A stretch of DNA of 64,000 nt from contig CAVFNL010000037.1 in assembly GCA_963623875.1 (NCBI GenBank), positions 1-64,000 of the forward strand, read 5' to 3'. The stretch's first letter is position 1. Each line of letters starts with the position of its first letter. Below the pieces are notes generated by a model. It saw nothing but the letters and a program-made list of their open reading frames with translations. It had not been told where the DNA came from and made no database searches. Shown piece by piece: positions 1 to 8,886 of this stretch. The position numbers and the translations under genes were made by a program. The DNA comes from UBA3206 sp963623875. GTDB taxonomy: Bacteria; Bacillota_I; Bacilli_A; Acholeplasmatales; Anaeroplasmataceae.

Positions 1-128
1 TATAAGGGATCATTTGATATATTTAATTTATCAAATAATTCTTTAGAATCACAACCTTTTGAATAATATGCATTAAGCATAGAATAGGGCCATCGTTTTT
101 CCAAAACGACGTGGACGTGTGTGGCACA
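1..128. repeat. Dispersed direct repeat, partner at 56000-56128
   Basis: Positions 1-83 are identical to 56000-56082. The next 45 bases match 56083-56128 with one inserted base and four or five substitutions. A more diverged third copy lies at about 43440-43522. All are in the same orientation and all are inside AAA-ATPase/nuclease-like genes, so this is a gene-family repeat that could support recombination. Confidence 0.8.
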
Positions 129-252
129 TATATTTATCGCTAGTTCCAAACACTTCGTTACATTCTCTAATTAAATTAGATTTATCTATAAAAATACGTA
201 CACTATTATATTCTTTAAATTTTTCATTATTAGTATTTAAATATAACGCCAT
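1..252 (-). pseudogene. AAA-ATPase-like / PD-(D/E)XK nuclease-like protein, 5' fragment, frameshifted (copy 1)
   Basis: The minus strand encodes the N-terminus of the DUF1703-type AAA-ATPase-like family: a start like MALYLNTNNEKF at 252, a conserved IDKSNLI segment, then TRPRRFGKTMAL, which carries the Walker A-like RRFGKT motif. One extra base near 83-84 shifts the frame just after MAL, so translation stops shortly after. Beyond the shift the sequence again reads as the family (LNAYYSKGCDSKELFDKL in the next frame) and runs off the window. The first 83 bases are identical to 56000-56082, inside another copy. Members are thought to pair an ATPase with a C-terminal nuclease-like domain; no function is established for this copy. 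Confidence 0.8.
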
Positions 253-326
253 AAACACACTTCCGTATCTATATTTCATTATATCATTAATTACATTTCT
301 TATCTATCATTTTAAATAATCCTACC

Positions 327-1280
327 CTATATTTCAAGCAAGTAAAGCCATAAAGAACTATCTTTATCACATACACCTCTTTTAATGTCATAATCAATGT
401 TTAATACTTCTTGGTATTTATCTTTTATTGTATCAAGTCTAATTTCTTTAGCATCTTGCATCATATAATAAGCTCTTCCACTTTTAACATGAAATTCTTC
501 TGCTATCATATCCTTTGAATAACCTTCTTGTGCCATAAGTTTAACTTGATACAATTCTTGGAATTTATTTATGATAGAGGATAAAATAACTGAATCTGCT
601 ATACCACTTTTCTTAAAATCACTATATAGATTTAAAGCTTCCATTTTAGATTTTTTTATAATAGATGTTGTAAGTAAAAATACTTTATCTTCTAAATCAC
701 GTGAGACAAGCAAATCAACATCCTTAAAGTTTATTTCTTTACAAGGATATTTATATGTTTTTAATTTTTCTATTTCCGCTATTACTCTTCTAGAATCAGA
801 TTGTGTACGTAATTTTAGTTCTCTTTTGGCATTTAAATCCACTTTATAATCAATAAAATTATCATCAATTAAAGAATCTATATCTTTTACATCTTCTGTC
901 AAATTAAATTCTTTACTACATTTTTTAAATTCTATGTATGCATCTTCTTTATTAAGTTTTGATATTTCCGCACTAGATATAAGCATAATAAAAATTGTTG
1001 ATTCAATTGGGTTTTTAACATATGCTACAAATTCACTTATAAGCCTTTTATCAACACCTTCTTTATACAAGAATTTAGGATTCTTTAAAATAACAACTCT
1101 ATAATTTGTTAAAAAAGGAGTAGTTTTAAGTTCTTGAAGAAGCGTTATTATTGAATCTTCTTCCCCATCAAGTTTTATAATGTCATATTCACCATTTAAA
1201 GATTTAATTATTTCATCTATTTTTTTTGAAATCATTACATCAGATTGTGAATTTATTATGTAATTATTTTGCACATACAT
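327..1280 (-). CDS. holA: DNA polymerase III delta subunit (HolA)
   Basis: A protein of about 317 residues that fits clamp-loader delta, the subunit that opens the sliding clamp during DNA replication. The N-terminal YIINSQSDVMISKKIDEII segment, the TPFLTNYRVVILKN stretch near residue 75 and the all-alpha C-terminal half (GYSKDMIAEEFHVKSGRAYYM) are typical of the family. Low-GC Gram-positives usually place holA directly after comEC, and here it starts 18 bases after the comEC stop. Start choice is uncertain: the AGGTG ribosome site at 1281-1285 abuts the ATG at 1280 but is well spaced for a GTG at 1274, which would give a protein two residues shorter. Confidence 0.9.
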   Translation of the reverse strand: MYVQNNYIINSQSDVMISKKIDEIIKSLNGEYDIIKLDGEEDSIITLLQELKTTPFLTNYRVVILKNPKFLYKEGVDKRLISEFVAYVKNPIESTIFIMLISSAEISKLNKEDAYIEFKKCSKEFNLTEDVKDIDSLIDDNFIDYKVDLNAKRELKLRTQSDSRRVIAEIEKLKTYKYPCKEINFKDVDLLVSRDLEDKVFLLTTSIIKKSKMEALNLYSDFKKSGIADSVILSSIINKFQELYQVKLMAQEGYSKDMIAEEFHVKSGRAYYMMQDAKEIRLDTIKDKYQEVLNIDYDIKRGVCDKDSSLWLYLLEI

Positions 1281-1297
1281 CACCTAACATAATTGTA

Positions 1298-3364
1298 TCA
1301 TTTATATGATGTAATATCAATTTTATGATTTTTTATTTTTAAGCTTATATTACCTCCAATATCTGTTCTATATATTTTGGCTTTACACAAATTATTTAAT
1401 GCTTCTTCATGTGGAAAACCATATTTATTGTCAACTCCACATGATATTACCGCGTATTTAGGGTTAACATATTTTATAAAGTCTTTTGTACTTGATGTAC
1501 TAGATCCATGATGTCCTACTTTAAGCACATCAGCTTTAAGACTATTTTGATATTTATTAATTAATGTTTCTTCTTCCGCACTTTCCATATCTCCAGTAAA
1601 CAATATTTTATATCCATATATATTTAACATAAAAACTATTGAATTATTATTTATATCACTATTTTTATATATAGGCCCATAAATATCTAAAGTTAAATTA
1701 TCTAAAGAGATTTTATTTCCTGATAAAACCTTTGTTGAATCGTAATCTATATTATCATATGCACTAGATATTATATTTTTTACTTTAAAATTTTTAAGTG
1801 TATCATCTATACCACCTATATGATCATTGTCCGAATGGGTTATTAAAAGATAATCTATTTTCTTAATCCCTCTTGATTTAATGTATGATGTATTATATCC
1901 AAACGTATCTACAAGTATTACTTCTTTGTTATGAGGGGATGTTATAAGAATTGAATCTCCTTGTCCTACATCAATAAATTCAATTTGATAATAAAATGAT
2001 GATACATGTAATAGTGATAACATTAGAATATAGAATACAAATGGTAAATACATTTTTTTATTTTTATTCTTAGTTTCAATAAGAATCAAAGTAAATATAA
2101 AAAATAAATAATATAAAATTATAAAATAAATATTTAGGTGTTTGAAAGTAATTGTTAAAAAATCAATTTTAGATATAAAATATAATGTTTTTTCAAAAAT
2201 ATTTATTAATTTAATATTTATTAAAATAGGAAGTACTAAAACAAGTGCTAAATAAGGAATTAGAATATAGCCTATAAAATAAGATGCGGCCGGAACCAAT
2301 AATATAGCAAGTAAGTTTATTTTATAATTTATATTTATAACAAGTGGTAATGATGATAAAAACGCAATAAGCCCTATTTTATATGATTTATATTTTTGTG
2401 TCACAAGTTTTGATGAAATTATCAAAAAAAATGTGATGAGATATGTTAGTTTAAAAGATGTCATATAGAAATAGCCTGGATTTATAAGCCCTGATAATAG
2501 AATTGAAGATGATAGATTATCAAGAGATGTATAAAGTCTATTATATCTATTACTAAGTATTTTAAGGATAATCATAATAACTGATCTTAGAATTGATATT
2601 TGAAATCCTGTAAAAAAAACATAAAATAAAAATATTAAAATTATAATATTATTTCTTAAATCTTCATTTGATATCCATTTTAAAACTAGTGAAAAAAACA
2701 TAAAGAATAACGCCACATGAAATCCTGATATAGCAAAAAGATGGGAAATACCAAGATCTGATATCACACCTTTTGTTGTATTATCAATTTTATTATCACC
2801 AAGTAATAAGGCTTCAACATAAGATGCGACTACATCATCTAGTTTTTCTTCTATGTCTTTTTCAATACTATTTCTTAAATTCAGTGGTGTCCATATATGA
2901 TTTTTTGTTTGTATTTTAGGGTTATAATAAATATAATATATTCTTTTTTGTTTTAAATATTCTTTGTATGAAAAACCTGCTTCATAAGATTCTTTAGACG
3001 CTACTTTTGATGTTCCTGATATATTTATAACATCTCCAATATTTATCTCTTCATCTGAATATATGAGTGTGCTATAAAGCCCATTAAACACTTCATATCT
3101 ATTATCTTTTTCGCTTATTACAATACCATCAAAATTATCCTTTTGTTTTGGAGTATAAAAATTATACATAAAAAATATGATTGATGCGATAACTGTTATT
3201 AATAGTATTGGTTTTATGAATATTCTTTTTTTGTAAATATATATTAAATATAAAATTAAGAATAATATAAAAATGGGATATTTAAATGAATACGCAACTA
3301 GGAGTGGCGTTACAGCTAAAAAGTGAATGTTGTTATACCATAATCTCGTTTTTGATGTTTTCAT
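1298..3364 (-). CDS. comEC: ComEC/Rec2 DNA uptake channel protein
   Basis: A 688-residue membrane protein. N-terminal helices and a soluble OB-like part lead into the competence domain, recognised by the GISHLFAISGFHVALF segment near residue 210 and many following membrane helices. The C-terminus is a metallo-beta-lactamase-like domain with FIDVGQGDS, THSDNDHIGG and KVGHHGSSTSS, so the metal-binding histidines and aspartates are present. ComEC forms the channel that takes single-stranded DNA across the membrane. The start overlaps the end of comEA by 32 bases and is preceded by AGGAAAAG, so translational coupling is likely. Confidence 0.95.
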   Translation of the reverse strand: MKTSKTRLWYNNIHFLAVTPLLVAYSFKYPIFILFLILYLIYIYKKRIFIKPILLITVIASIIFFMYNFYTPKQKDNFDGIVISEKDNRYEVFNGLYSTLIYSDEEINIGDVINISGTSKVASKESYEAGFSYKEYLKQKRIYYIYYNPKIQTKNHIWTPLNLRNSIEKDIEEKLDDVVASYVEALLLGDNKIDNTTKGVISDLGISHLFAISGFHVALFFMFFSLVLKWISNEDLRNNIIILIFLFYVFFTGFQISILRSVIMIILKILSNRYNRLYTSLDNLSSSILLSGLINPGYFYMTSFKLTYLITFFLIISSKLVTQKYKSYKIGLIAFLSSLPLVININYKINLLAILLVPAASYFIGYILIPYLALVLVLPILINIKLINIFEKTLYFISKIDFLTITFKHLNIYFIILYYLFFIFTLILIETKNKNKKMYLPFVFYILMLSLLHVSSFYYQIEFIDVGQGDSILITSPHNKEVILVDTFGYNTSYIKSRGIKKIDYLLITHSDNDHIGGIDDTLKNFKVKNIISSAYDNIDYDSTKVLSGNKISLDNLTLDIYGPIYKNSDINNNSIVFMLNIYGYKILFTGDMESAEEETLINKYQNSLKADVLKVGHHGSSTSSTKDFIKYVNPKYAVISCGVDNKYGFPHEEALNNLCKAKIYRTDIGGNISLKIKNHKIDITSYK

Positions 3365-3806
3365 ATAAATCTTTTCCTATTATATTTTTTTCTAATAAAT
3401 CCGCTATATTTTGATATGGTCTCCCATTTATTATATTTTGCGATCTATCTGGACCTATATTTTTTATTTTTTGAAGTTCTATAGCACCAGCAGTATTAAT
3501 ATTAATTTTATCTATATACCCAATCTTATACGTTTTATTATTTACAACTTCCTCACTATCATCAAACGTTTGAAAGTCAGCATTAGGTTTTAAGTAATCA
3601 TAAATAAAATCTTTTAATTTTGTTCCTTTTTTTACTTTTAAATCCCCTACGTATGTAACCTCACCATCTAAATAAATAGTATACATAATATTTTCTTGAT
3701 AATATATTTTCGCATGATTATCTTCATTAATATAAAGTGATATTACAATAATATAAATTATCAAAAGTACTATACCTATCGTTATGTATTTTAAATATTT
3801 GACCAT
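3333..3806 (-). CDS. comEA: ComEA-like DNA receptor with helix-hairpin-helix domain
   Basis: About 157 residues: one N-terminal membrane anchor (residues about 8-25), a SLBB-like linker (MYTIYLDGEV...VKKGTKLKDFI) and a C-terminal helix-hairpin-helix starting at ININTAGAIELQKIKNIGP. ComEA binds double-stranded DNA outside the membrane and passes it to ComEC. The ATG at 3806 is chosen because GAGGTG lies seven bases upstream; the GTG further upstream is part of that ribosome site. The gene follows hisIE by 44 bases and is separated from it by a terminator-like hairpin. Confidence 0.93.
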   Translation of the reverse strand: MVKYLKYITIGIVLLIIYIIVISLYINEDNHAKIYYQENIMYTIYLDGEVTYVGDLKVKKGTKLKDFIYDYLKPNADFQTFDDSEEVVNNKTYKIGYIDKININTAGAIELQKIKNIGPDRSQNIINGRPYQNIADLLEKNIIGKDLYENIKNEIMV

Positions 3807-3844
3807 AAAAAACACCTCACTAAATATATAGCAAGGCGTTTTAT
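3807..3844 (-). terminator. Terminator-like hairpin that also covers the comEA ribosome site
   Basis: On the minus strand AAAACGCCT pairs with AGGTGTTTT (nine pairs, one G-U), followed by a T run. It could end the his operon transcript. The 3' arm contains the comEA Shine-Dalgarno GAGGTG, so the same fold would hide it from ribosomes. Confidence 0.6.
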
Positions 3845-3850
3845 ATATTA

Positions 3851-4501
3851 CTACTCTCTTTTTGCAAGTTCAGCTTCTACATCATCCCAAGAGATGCCAA
3901 GTTGTTCCATCATAACGCTTAAGTGATACATTAAATCAGCTATTTCAAAGATTGTATCCTCTTTAGAATTATCTTTAGCAGCTATTACAACTTCTGTAGA
4001 TTCTTCTCCTACTTTCTTTAAAATTTTATTCATACCTTTATCTATTAAATAATTAGTGTATGAACCGTCTTTAGGATTTTTATCTCTATCAGAAATTGTA
4101 AGAAGTAAATTATTTAAAAAGTGAGATGAAGATTTAACATTACCACGATTTAAGACAACTTCCATATCTGTATCTACATCACGATAGAAACATGTTTGAT
4201 GTCCTGTATGGCATGATATTCCATCTTTTTGTTCAATTTGGATTAAAAGTGCATCACCATCACAATCAATACTAATTCCTTTTAAATATTGAAAATGTCC
4301 TGATTCTTCACCCTTATGCCAAAGACACTTTCTTGATCTTGAATAATAATAACATTCTTTAGTCTCTAATGTCTTATTTAATGCTTCTTCATTCATATAC
4401 GCAACCATTCTAACTTTTTTTGCATGATAGTCTTGTACAACAACTACTACAAGTCCATTAGAATCATATTTTACTTCTTTTAATAATTCTTCCTTTGTCA
4501 T
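3851..4501 (-). CDS. hisI: Bifunctional phosphoribosyl-AMP cyclohydrolase / phosphoribosyl-ATP pyrophosphatase
   Basis: A 216-residue HisIE fusion catalysing steps two and three of histidine synthesis. The N-terminal HisI domain shows MVAYMNEEALNKTLET, YYYSRSRKCLWHKGEESGH, the metal-binding DCDGDALL and CHTGHQTCFYR. The C-terminal HisE domain, from about residue 125, shows NYLIDKGMNKILKKVGEESTEVVIAAKD and ADLMYHLSVMM. It is the last his gene of its operon and follows hisF by nine bases; AAGGAG precedes the ATG. Confidence 0.97.
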   Translation of the reverse strand: MTKEELLKEVKYDSNGLVVVVVQDYHAKKVRMVAYMNEEALNKTLETKECYYYSRSRKCLWHKGEESGHFQYLKGISIDCDGDALLIQIEQKDGISCHTGHQTCFYRDVDTDMEVVLNRGNVKSSSHFLNNLLLTISDRDKNPKDGSYTNYLIDKGMNKILKKVGEESTEVVIAAKDNSKEDTIFEIADLMYHLSVMMEQLGISWDDVEAELAKRE

Positions 4502-4510
4502 AATTACTCC

Positions 4511-5266
4511 TTATATTCTTACTTCAACATTATTGTCTTTTAAATATTTCTTTAAATCTCTAATTGGTAATATATTAAAATGGAACAAAGATGCGGCCAA
4601 GGCTGCGTCAGCTTTCCCCGCTTTAAATACATCTAAGAAATCTTTTTTTGAACCAGCTCCACCTGATGCGATTACAGGAATACTTACAGCACTAGATACC
4701 AAAGATGTAAGGTTTAGTTCGAACCCACTCTTAGTTCCATCTTTATCCATAGATGTTAAAAGGATTTCTCCAGCTCCTCTTTTTTCACATTCTTTTGCCC
4801 ATTCTATAGCATTTAATCCTGTAGAAGTTCTTCCACCATTTATATATACCTCATAGAATTCTCCATTCCATTTTGCATCTATCGCAACTACAATACATTG
4901 GTTTCCAAATTTCTTTGACCCTTCATTAATAATATTAGGGTCTTTTACTGCGGCACTATTTATAGAAACTTTATCTGCACCTGCATTAAGTATTTTAGAA
5001 ATATCATCAATATTTCTTATTCCACCACCAACTGTAAGTGGAATAAAAATTACTTCCGCAGTCTTTCTTACAACATCAATTATAATATCGCGTTTATCGC
5101 TTGAAGCTGTAATATCTAGAAATACTATTTCATCTGCGCCTAAATTTGAATATCCTCTTGCGATTTCAACCGGATCACCCGCATCTATTAAATTTATAAA
5201 ATTTACACCTTTTACAACTCTACCCATATTAACATCTAGGCAGGGAATAATTCTTTTCGCAAGCAT
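4511..5266 (-). CDS. hisF: Imidazole glycerol phosphate synthase, cyclase subunit
   Basis: A 251-residue (beta/alpha)8 barrel. It begins LAKRIIPCLDVNMGRVVKGVNF, with the catalytic Asp near residue 11, and has VGGGIRN, GADKVSINSAA, IVVAIDAK and the second catalytic Asp in LLTSMDKDGTKSGF. Together with HisH it converts PRFAR and glutamine-derived ammonia to imidazole glycerol phosphate and AICAR. Its ATG overlaps the hisA stop codon by one base (TAATG), indicating coupled translation. Confidence 0.97.
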   Translation of the reverse strand: MLAKRIIPCLDVNMGRVVKGVNFINLIDAGDPVEIARGYSNLGADEIVFLDITASSDKRDIIIDVVRKTAEVIFIPLTVGGGIRNIDDISKILNAGADKVSINSAAVKDPNIINEGSKKFGNQCIVVAIDAKWNGEFYEVYINGGRTSTGLNAIEWAKECEKRGAGEILLTSMDKDGTKSGFELNLTSLVSSAVSIPVIASGGAGSKKDFLDVFKAGKADAALAASLFHFNILPIRDLKKYLKDNNVEVRI

Positions 5267-5979
5267 TACTTAAACTCCTTTATAGCATCAGATAAATTTA
5301 TAGTGCCTTCATATAAGGCTTTACCAATAATTATTCCTTCACAGCCAATTGATTTAGCCACTCTTAAATCTTCAATACTTCTTACACCACCTGATGCGAT
5401 TATATGAATATTTGTGTTATCAATTAATTTTTTTGTTTGCACTTTATTAAACCCTTGAAGTGTTCCATCCATCGATATATCAGTAAATATAATATATTTT
5501 ACTCCACTATCTTCAAGTTTTTTTGCAAATTCTAATGCATCAACACCAGACTCAGTTAACCAACCATTAGTTCGTACCTTAAAATCTTTGGTATCAACAC
5601 CAATTACAATACGCTCACTTCCATATTTCTTTATAGCTGATGTTACAAGTTCTGGGCACTCTAGGGCCGCACTACCAAGAATTACTCTTTTAACACCTAA
5701 AGATAATACCATATCAATTTTATCTAGTGTTCGAATACCTCCACCAAGTTCTACATCCAATGTTGTGTTTTCTATTATTTCTTTTACTACATCAAGATTT
5801 ACGCTTCTTCCTTCTTTAGCTCCATCAAGGTCAACAAGATGGAGGAAAGTTGCGCCCTCTTTTTCTAATCTTTTTGCGACATCTAAAGGATTTCCATAGT
5901 CAGTTACCTTACTATATTCACCCTTATAAAGTCTTACGCATCTTTTATTTAATAAATCTATTGCTGGATATAATTTCAT
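5266..5979 (-). CDS. hisA: Phosphoribosylformimino-AICAR phosphate isomerase (HisA)
   Basis: A 237-residue (beta/alpha)8 barrel starting KLYPAIDLLNKRCVRLYKG with the catalytic Asp at residue 8, then VELGGGIR, RVILGSAAL, IIFTDISMDGTLQGF (second catalytic Asp) and IIASGGVRS. It isomerises ProFAR to PRFAR, the substrate of HisF/HisH. It is coupled to hisH upstream by a one-base stop/start overlap and to hisF downstream in the same way. Confidence 0.97.
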   Translation of the reverse strand: MKLYPAIDLLNKRCVRLYKGEYSKVTDYGNPLDVAKRLEKEGATFLHLVDLDGAKEGRSVNLDVVKEIIENTTLDVELGGGIRTLDKIDMVLSLGVKRVILGSAALECPELVTSAIKKYGSERIVIGVDTKDFKVRTNGWLTESGVDALEFAKKLEDSGVKYIIFTDISMDGTLQGFNKVQTKKLIDNTNIHIIASGGVRSIEDLRVAKSIGCEGIIIGKALYEGTINLSDAIKEFK

Positions 5980-6584
5980 TATAATTCACCAAAATTCTTA
6001 AGTATTTGAAGTCCTACACTTCCAGATTTTTCAGGATGAAATTGTGTCGCATATATATTTCCTTTTCGTACTGAGGATGGATATGTAACACCATAAGTTG
6101 TAGTAGTTGATACATCTAAAGTGTTTTCATTAGATAAATAATATGAGTGAACAAAATATACGTATGAATTATCTTCCACCCCTTTAAATAGTGGGTTAGA
6201 TTTATCTATAATTTTTATATTATTCCATCCAATTTGAGGTACTTTTAAATTCTCATCACAAAATTTTACGATATCACCTTTTAAAAGTCCTAACCCTTCA
6301 TGTACTCCATATTCATAAGATTTATCAAAAAGCATTTGAAGCCCTACGCATATCCCTAGAAGTGGTGTATTCTTTAGAACAATTTTATTAATTACTTCCA
6401 CAAAGCCACGTTCTTTAAATGTATCAATCGCATCACCAAATGCTCCTACACCAGGAAGAACTACTTTATCTGCGTTTAATATTTCTTCTTTATCTGAAGT
6501 TATTTTTGCGTCAAACCCTAATGATTTAAACGCATTTAATACCGACTGTAGATTTCCTATTCCATAATCTATGATTGCGATCAT
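5979..6584 (-). CDS. hisH: Imidazole glycerol phosphate synthase, glutamine amidotransferase subunit
   Basis: A class I glutamine amidotransferase of about 201 residues that delivers ammonia to HisF. It shows IAIIDYGIGNLQSV at the N-terminus, the nucleophile in LLGICVGLQMLF near residue 80 and the His-Glu pair in ATQFHPEKSG near the C-terminus. The ATG at 6584 is chosen because it begins the conserved MIAIIDYG and has an AGGGG-type site upstream; an upstream in-frame start would extend into hisB. It follows hisB by one base. Confidence 0.96.
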   Translation of the reverse strand: MIAIIDYGIGNLQSVLNAFKSLGFDAKITSDKEEILNADKVVLPGVGAFGDAIDTFKERGFVEVINKIVLKNTPLLGICVGLQMLFDKSYEYGVHEGLGLLKGDIVKFCDENLKVPQIGWNNIKIIDKSNPLFKGVEDNSYVYFVHSYYLSNENTLDVSTTTTYGVTYPSSVRKGNIYATQFHPEKSGSVGLQILKNFGEL

Positions 6585-6585
6585 A

Positions 6586-7170
6586 TTATAAAGACCCCTT
6601 TGTTGAAAATACACCTTTTATACGAGGATTATATGAAATTGCGTCTCTTAACATCTTAGCTAAACATTTAAACATCGCTTCTATAATGTGATGAGCATTT
6701 TCTCCTCTTAAAACTACAAAATGTAGATTTAATTCTGCATTTAATGCAAATGAACGGAAAAACTCTTCTACTGTTTCAGTTTCAAAGTCACCACATTTTG
6801 GAGTTTTAAACTTATAATCCATCATGAAGTACCCTCTTCCACACAAGTCTAAAGAGCCTTGAATTAAAGCTTCATCCATACACATTGTAAATGAGGAATA
6901 ACGTTCAATTCCTTTTTTATCACCTAATGCTTCCTTAAATACTTTACCAAGCACTATCCCTGTATCTTCAACTGAGTGATGCGTGTCGACGCAAATATCA
7001 CCATCACAATATACATCCATATCTATTAAACTATGCTTAGATAATGCTTCTAGCATATGATTAAAGAAACCTATTTTTGTGTCTATTTTACTTTTTCCTT
7101 CTCCATCTAGATTTAAAGAAATTTCTATTTTAGTTTCTTTTGTATCTCTTTTTAATGACGCACTACGCAT
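6586..7170 (-). CDS. hisB: Imidazoleglycerol-phosphate dehydratase
   Basis: A 194-residue monofunctional HisB. The manganese-binding motifs are visible: GFFNHMLEALSKHS, DTHHSVEDTGIVLG and the C-terminal ENAHHIIEAMFKCLAK. There is no HAD phosphatase domain, so histidinol-phosphate must be removed by a separate enzyme; the PHP protein at 15346-16116 supplies that. The start overlaps the end of hisC by eight bases. Confidence 0.96.
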   Translation of the reverse strand: MRSASLKRDTKETKIEISLNLDGEGKSKIDTKIGFFNHMLEALSKHSLIDMDVYCDGDICVDTHHSVEDTGIVLGKVFKEALGDKKGIERYSSFTMCMDEALIQGSLDLCGRGYFMMDYKFKTPKCGDFETETVEEFFRSFALNAELNLHFVVLRGENAHHIIEAMFKCLAKMLRDAISYNPRIKGVFSTKGSL

Positions 7171-8197
7171 TTTGACGCACCACCTTTAAGAAGTTTTCGT
7201 TTTCTTCAGGAGTTCCTATAGTAACTCTATTATATTTTATTCCTTTATATTCAATAGTTCTTACATATATTTTTTCTCTAACTAAAGCTTCATTAATGTT
7301 TTCTTTTAACCTCATCCATAAGAAATTAGCTTTTGTAGGATAAACTTCAATATTAAGACGAAGAAGAGCTTCATACATATTTCGTCTTTGTTCTTTAAAG
7401 TATTCTTGTCTTTCTTTATATAATACTTTATGTTCAATTATTGTCTTAGCCATAAGTTGAGTAAGTGTATTAATATTATATGGTGAACGAACAGTATCAA
7501 TTAAATCAATATTTTCTTTTTTACTAATTGCATATCCAAGTCTAATAGCGGCTCCTGCATATAGTTTTGAAAATGTTCTTAAAACCATTAAGTTATCATA
7601 TTCTTTTACAAGTTTTGCAAGTCCTTCTCCTGCAAATTCAATGTATGCTTCATCAAGGACTACTAAAGCATCACTCTTCTCTATAATACTTCTTACTTCA
7701 TCTTCTTTTAAAATAATTCCTGTAGGATTGTTAGGAGAACATAAAATAACCATTTTAGGATTACTTTCATCTATTGCGTTTAACATATTATCTAAATTAA
7801 ACGTGAAATTGCTATTTGCTTCAGCTTTTACTGCATTTGCACCATATATTTTTGCATATTCAGAATACATAGAGAATGATGGATCCATTACAACTACATT
7901 GTCCCCTTTTGTAATAACTGCATTAAATAAGCATTGTAATATTTCATCTGATCCAACTCCACAAGCTATGTTTTCTCTTTTTACATCATATGTTTTTGCA
8001 AGCGCATCTTTTAGCATACTAGATTCCATATCAGGATAACGATTAAATCTAATATTCTTTAAATTTTCTTGAAAAATTTCTAATATTTGTGTTGGGACAT
8101 TAAAAGGAGATTCATTAGCATTTAGAATAATCCCTTCCTCAATGTATGGTGTATGATATGGAATCATACCTTCTAAAGATTCTCTTAAATATTTCAT
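7163..8197 (-). CDS. hisC: Histidinol-phosphate aminotransferase
   Basis: A PLP-dependent fold-type I aminotransferase of about 344 residues. ILNANESPFNVP near the N-terminus, CGVGSDEILQ, LCSPNNPTGIIL, VLDEAYIEF and the Schiff-base lysine in RTFSKLYAGAAIRLGY are all present. It makes L-histidinol phosphate. It is the first gene of the operon. The ATG at 8197 is chosen because AAAGGAG sits nine bases upstream and the protein then starts MKYLRESLEGMIPYH. Confidence 0.96.
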   Translation of the reverse strand: MKYLRESLEGMIPYHTPYIEEGIILNANESPFNVPTQILEIFQENLKNIRFNRYPDMESSMLKDALAKTYDVKRENIACGVGSDEILQCLFNAVITKGDNVVVMDPSFSMYSEYAKIYGANAVKAEANSNFTFNLDNMLNAIDESNPKMVILCSPNNPTGIILKEDEVRSIIEKSDALVVLDEAYIEFAGEGLAKLVKEYDNLMVLRTFSKLYAGAAIRLGYAISKKENIDLIDTVRSPYNINTLTQLMAKTIIEHKVLYKERQEYFKEQRRNMYEALLRLNIEVYPTKANFLWMRLKENINEALVREKIYVRTIEYKGIKYNRVTIGTPEENENFLKVVRQNA

Positions 8198-8224
8198 ATA
8201 AAAAACTCCTTTCAATGATAATAA

Positions 8225-8253
8225 ATTATAGCATAATATATCATTTTAAACAA
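8225..8253 (-). promoter_or_regulatory. Promoter of the hisCBHAFIE operon
   Basis: TTGTTT (8248-8253) and TATAAT (8225-8230) on the minus strand are separated by 17 bases and sit just upstream of hisC. Confidence 0.75.
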
Positions 8254-8267
8254 TAGATGCAATTTTA

Positions 8268-8294
8268 TTGTTAAAGTTTAACTCTTATTAACAA
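8268..8294. promoter_or_regulatory. Nested palindromes upstream of the his promoter (possible operator)
   Basis: GTTAAAGTTTAAC (8270-8282) is a perfect palindrome around a central G. It is nested within TTGTTAA (8268-8274) and TTAACAA (8288-8294). The element lies between the divergent hisC and TM2 promoters, 15 bases upstream of the hisC -35. A regulator cannot be named from the sequence; a histidine-responsive repressor/activator is one possibility. Confidence 0.45.
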
Positions 8295-8362
8295 AATATT
8301 ATACAATAATATATAACAATTCATAAATTATTTATTCCACATCAAATATTATACTAATTCTT

Positions 8363-8391
8363 TTGACACAAGAAGTTTTATAATGTATCAT
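8363..8391 (+). promoter_or_regulatory. Promoter of the zinc-ribbon/TM2 gene
   Basis: A perfect TTGACA (8363-8368) and TATCAT (8386-8391) are 17 bases apart, about 20 bases ahead of the gene at 8414 and its AGGAGG site. Confidence 0.75.
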
Positions 8392-8413
8392 TAAATAAAA
8401 GGAGGTTGTTCTT

Positions 8414-8803
8414 ATGAAATTTTGTAAAAATTGTGGATGTGAACTTAAAGATGAAGATCAATTTTGTGGTAATTGTGGTGCTAATCAATCATCAAATGCT
8501 GATTTAGTTAATAATACTTCTACAAATACTAATCAACAGGCATTCCAAAACGTTTCTGAAAAATCAAGAGTGGTTGCGGCTATTTTTGCATGGTTTTTAG
8601 GTTGTCTTGGAATTCATAATTTCTATTTAGGTAATAATAAAAAAGCAGTTACACAACTTGTTTTAACTTGTTTTTGTTTTCTTGTTATTCCTATTGTAAT
8701 TTCAGCCATTTGGGCCTTAATTGACTTTATTCTTATCTTATGTGGAACTTACAAAGATGGTAATGATAAAGTCGTTTTAAGTTGGCAAGGAAAACAAGCA
8801 TAA
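8414..8803 (+). CDS. Zinc-ribbon and TM2 domain membrane protein
   Basis: A 129-residue protein. The N-terminus is a zinc ribbon with two CxxC pairs (CKNCGCELKDEDQFCGNCG, residues 4-22), then a Ser/Asn/Thr-rich linker, then a TM2 domain: two membrane helices, with FAWFLGCLGIHNFYLGNNKKA at the first and a second helix before LCGTYKDGNDKVVL. The family is common in Gram-positives but has no settled biochemical role. It has its own promoter and terminator. A broken paralogue follows. Confidence 0.85.
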   Translation: MKFCKNCGCELKDEDQFCGNCGANQSSNADLVNNTSTNTNQQAFQNVSEKSRVVAAIFAWFLGCLGIHNFYLGNNKKAVTQLVLTCFCFLVIPIVISAIWALIDFILILCGTYKDGNDKVVLSWQGKQA

Positions 8804-8809
8804 TATGAT

Positions 8810-8842
8810 AAAAAGACTTGAATCTATAACAAGTCTTTTTTT
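8810..8842 (+). terminator. Terminator of the first TM2 gene
   Basis: AAAAGACTTG and CAAGTCTTTT form a stem with a nine-base loop, followed by a T run. Confidence 0.85.
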
Positions 8843-8886
8843 AATAAACAACAAATTTGCTTATCTATACTATAGGGGGATTTATA

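Noticed and set aside
8386..8391. TATAAT at 8380-8385 as the -10 box for TM2
   Set aside because: It is too close (about 11 bases) to the TTGACA; TATCAT at 8386 has the normal 17-base spacing.
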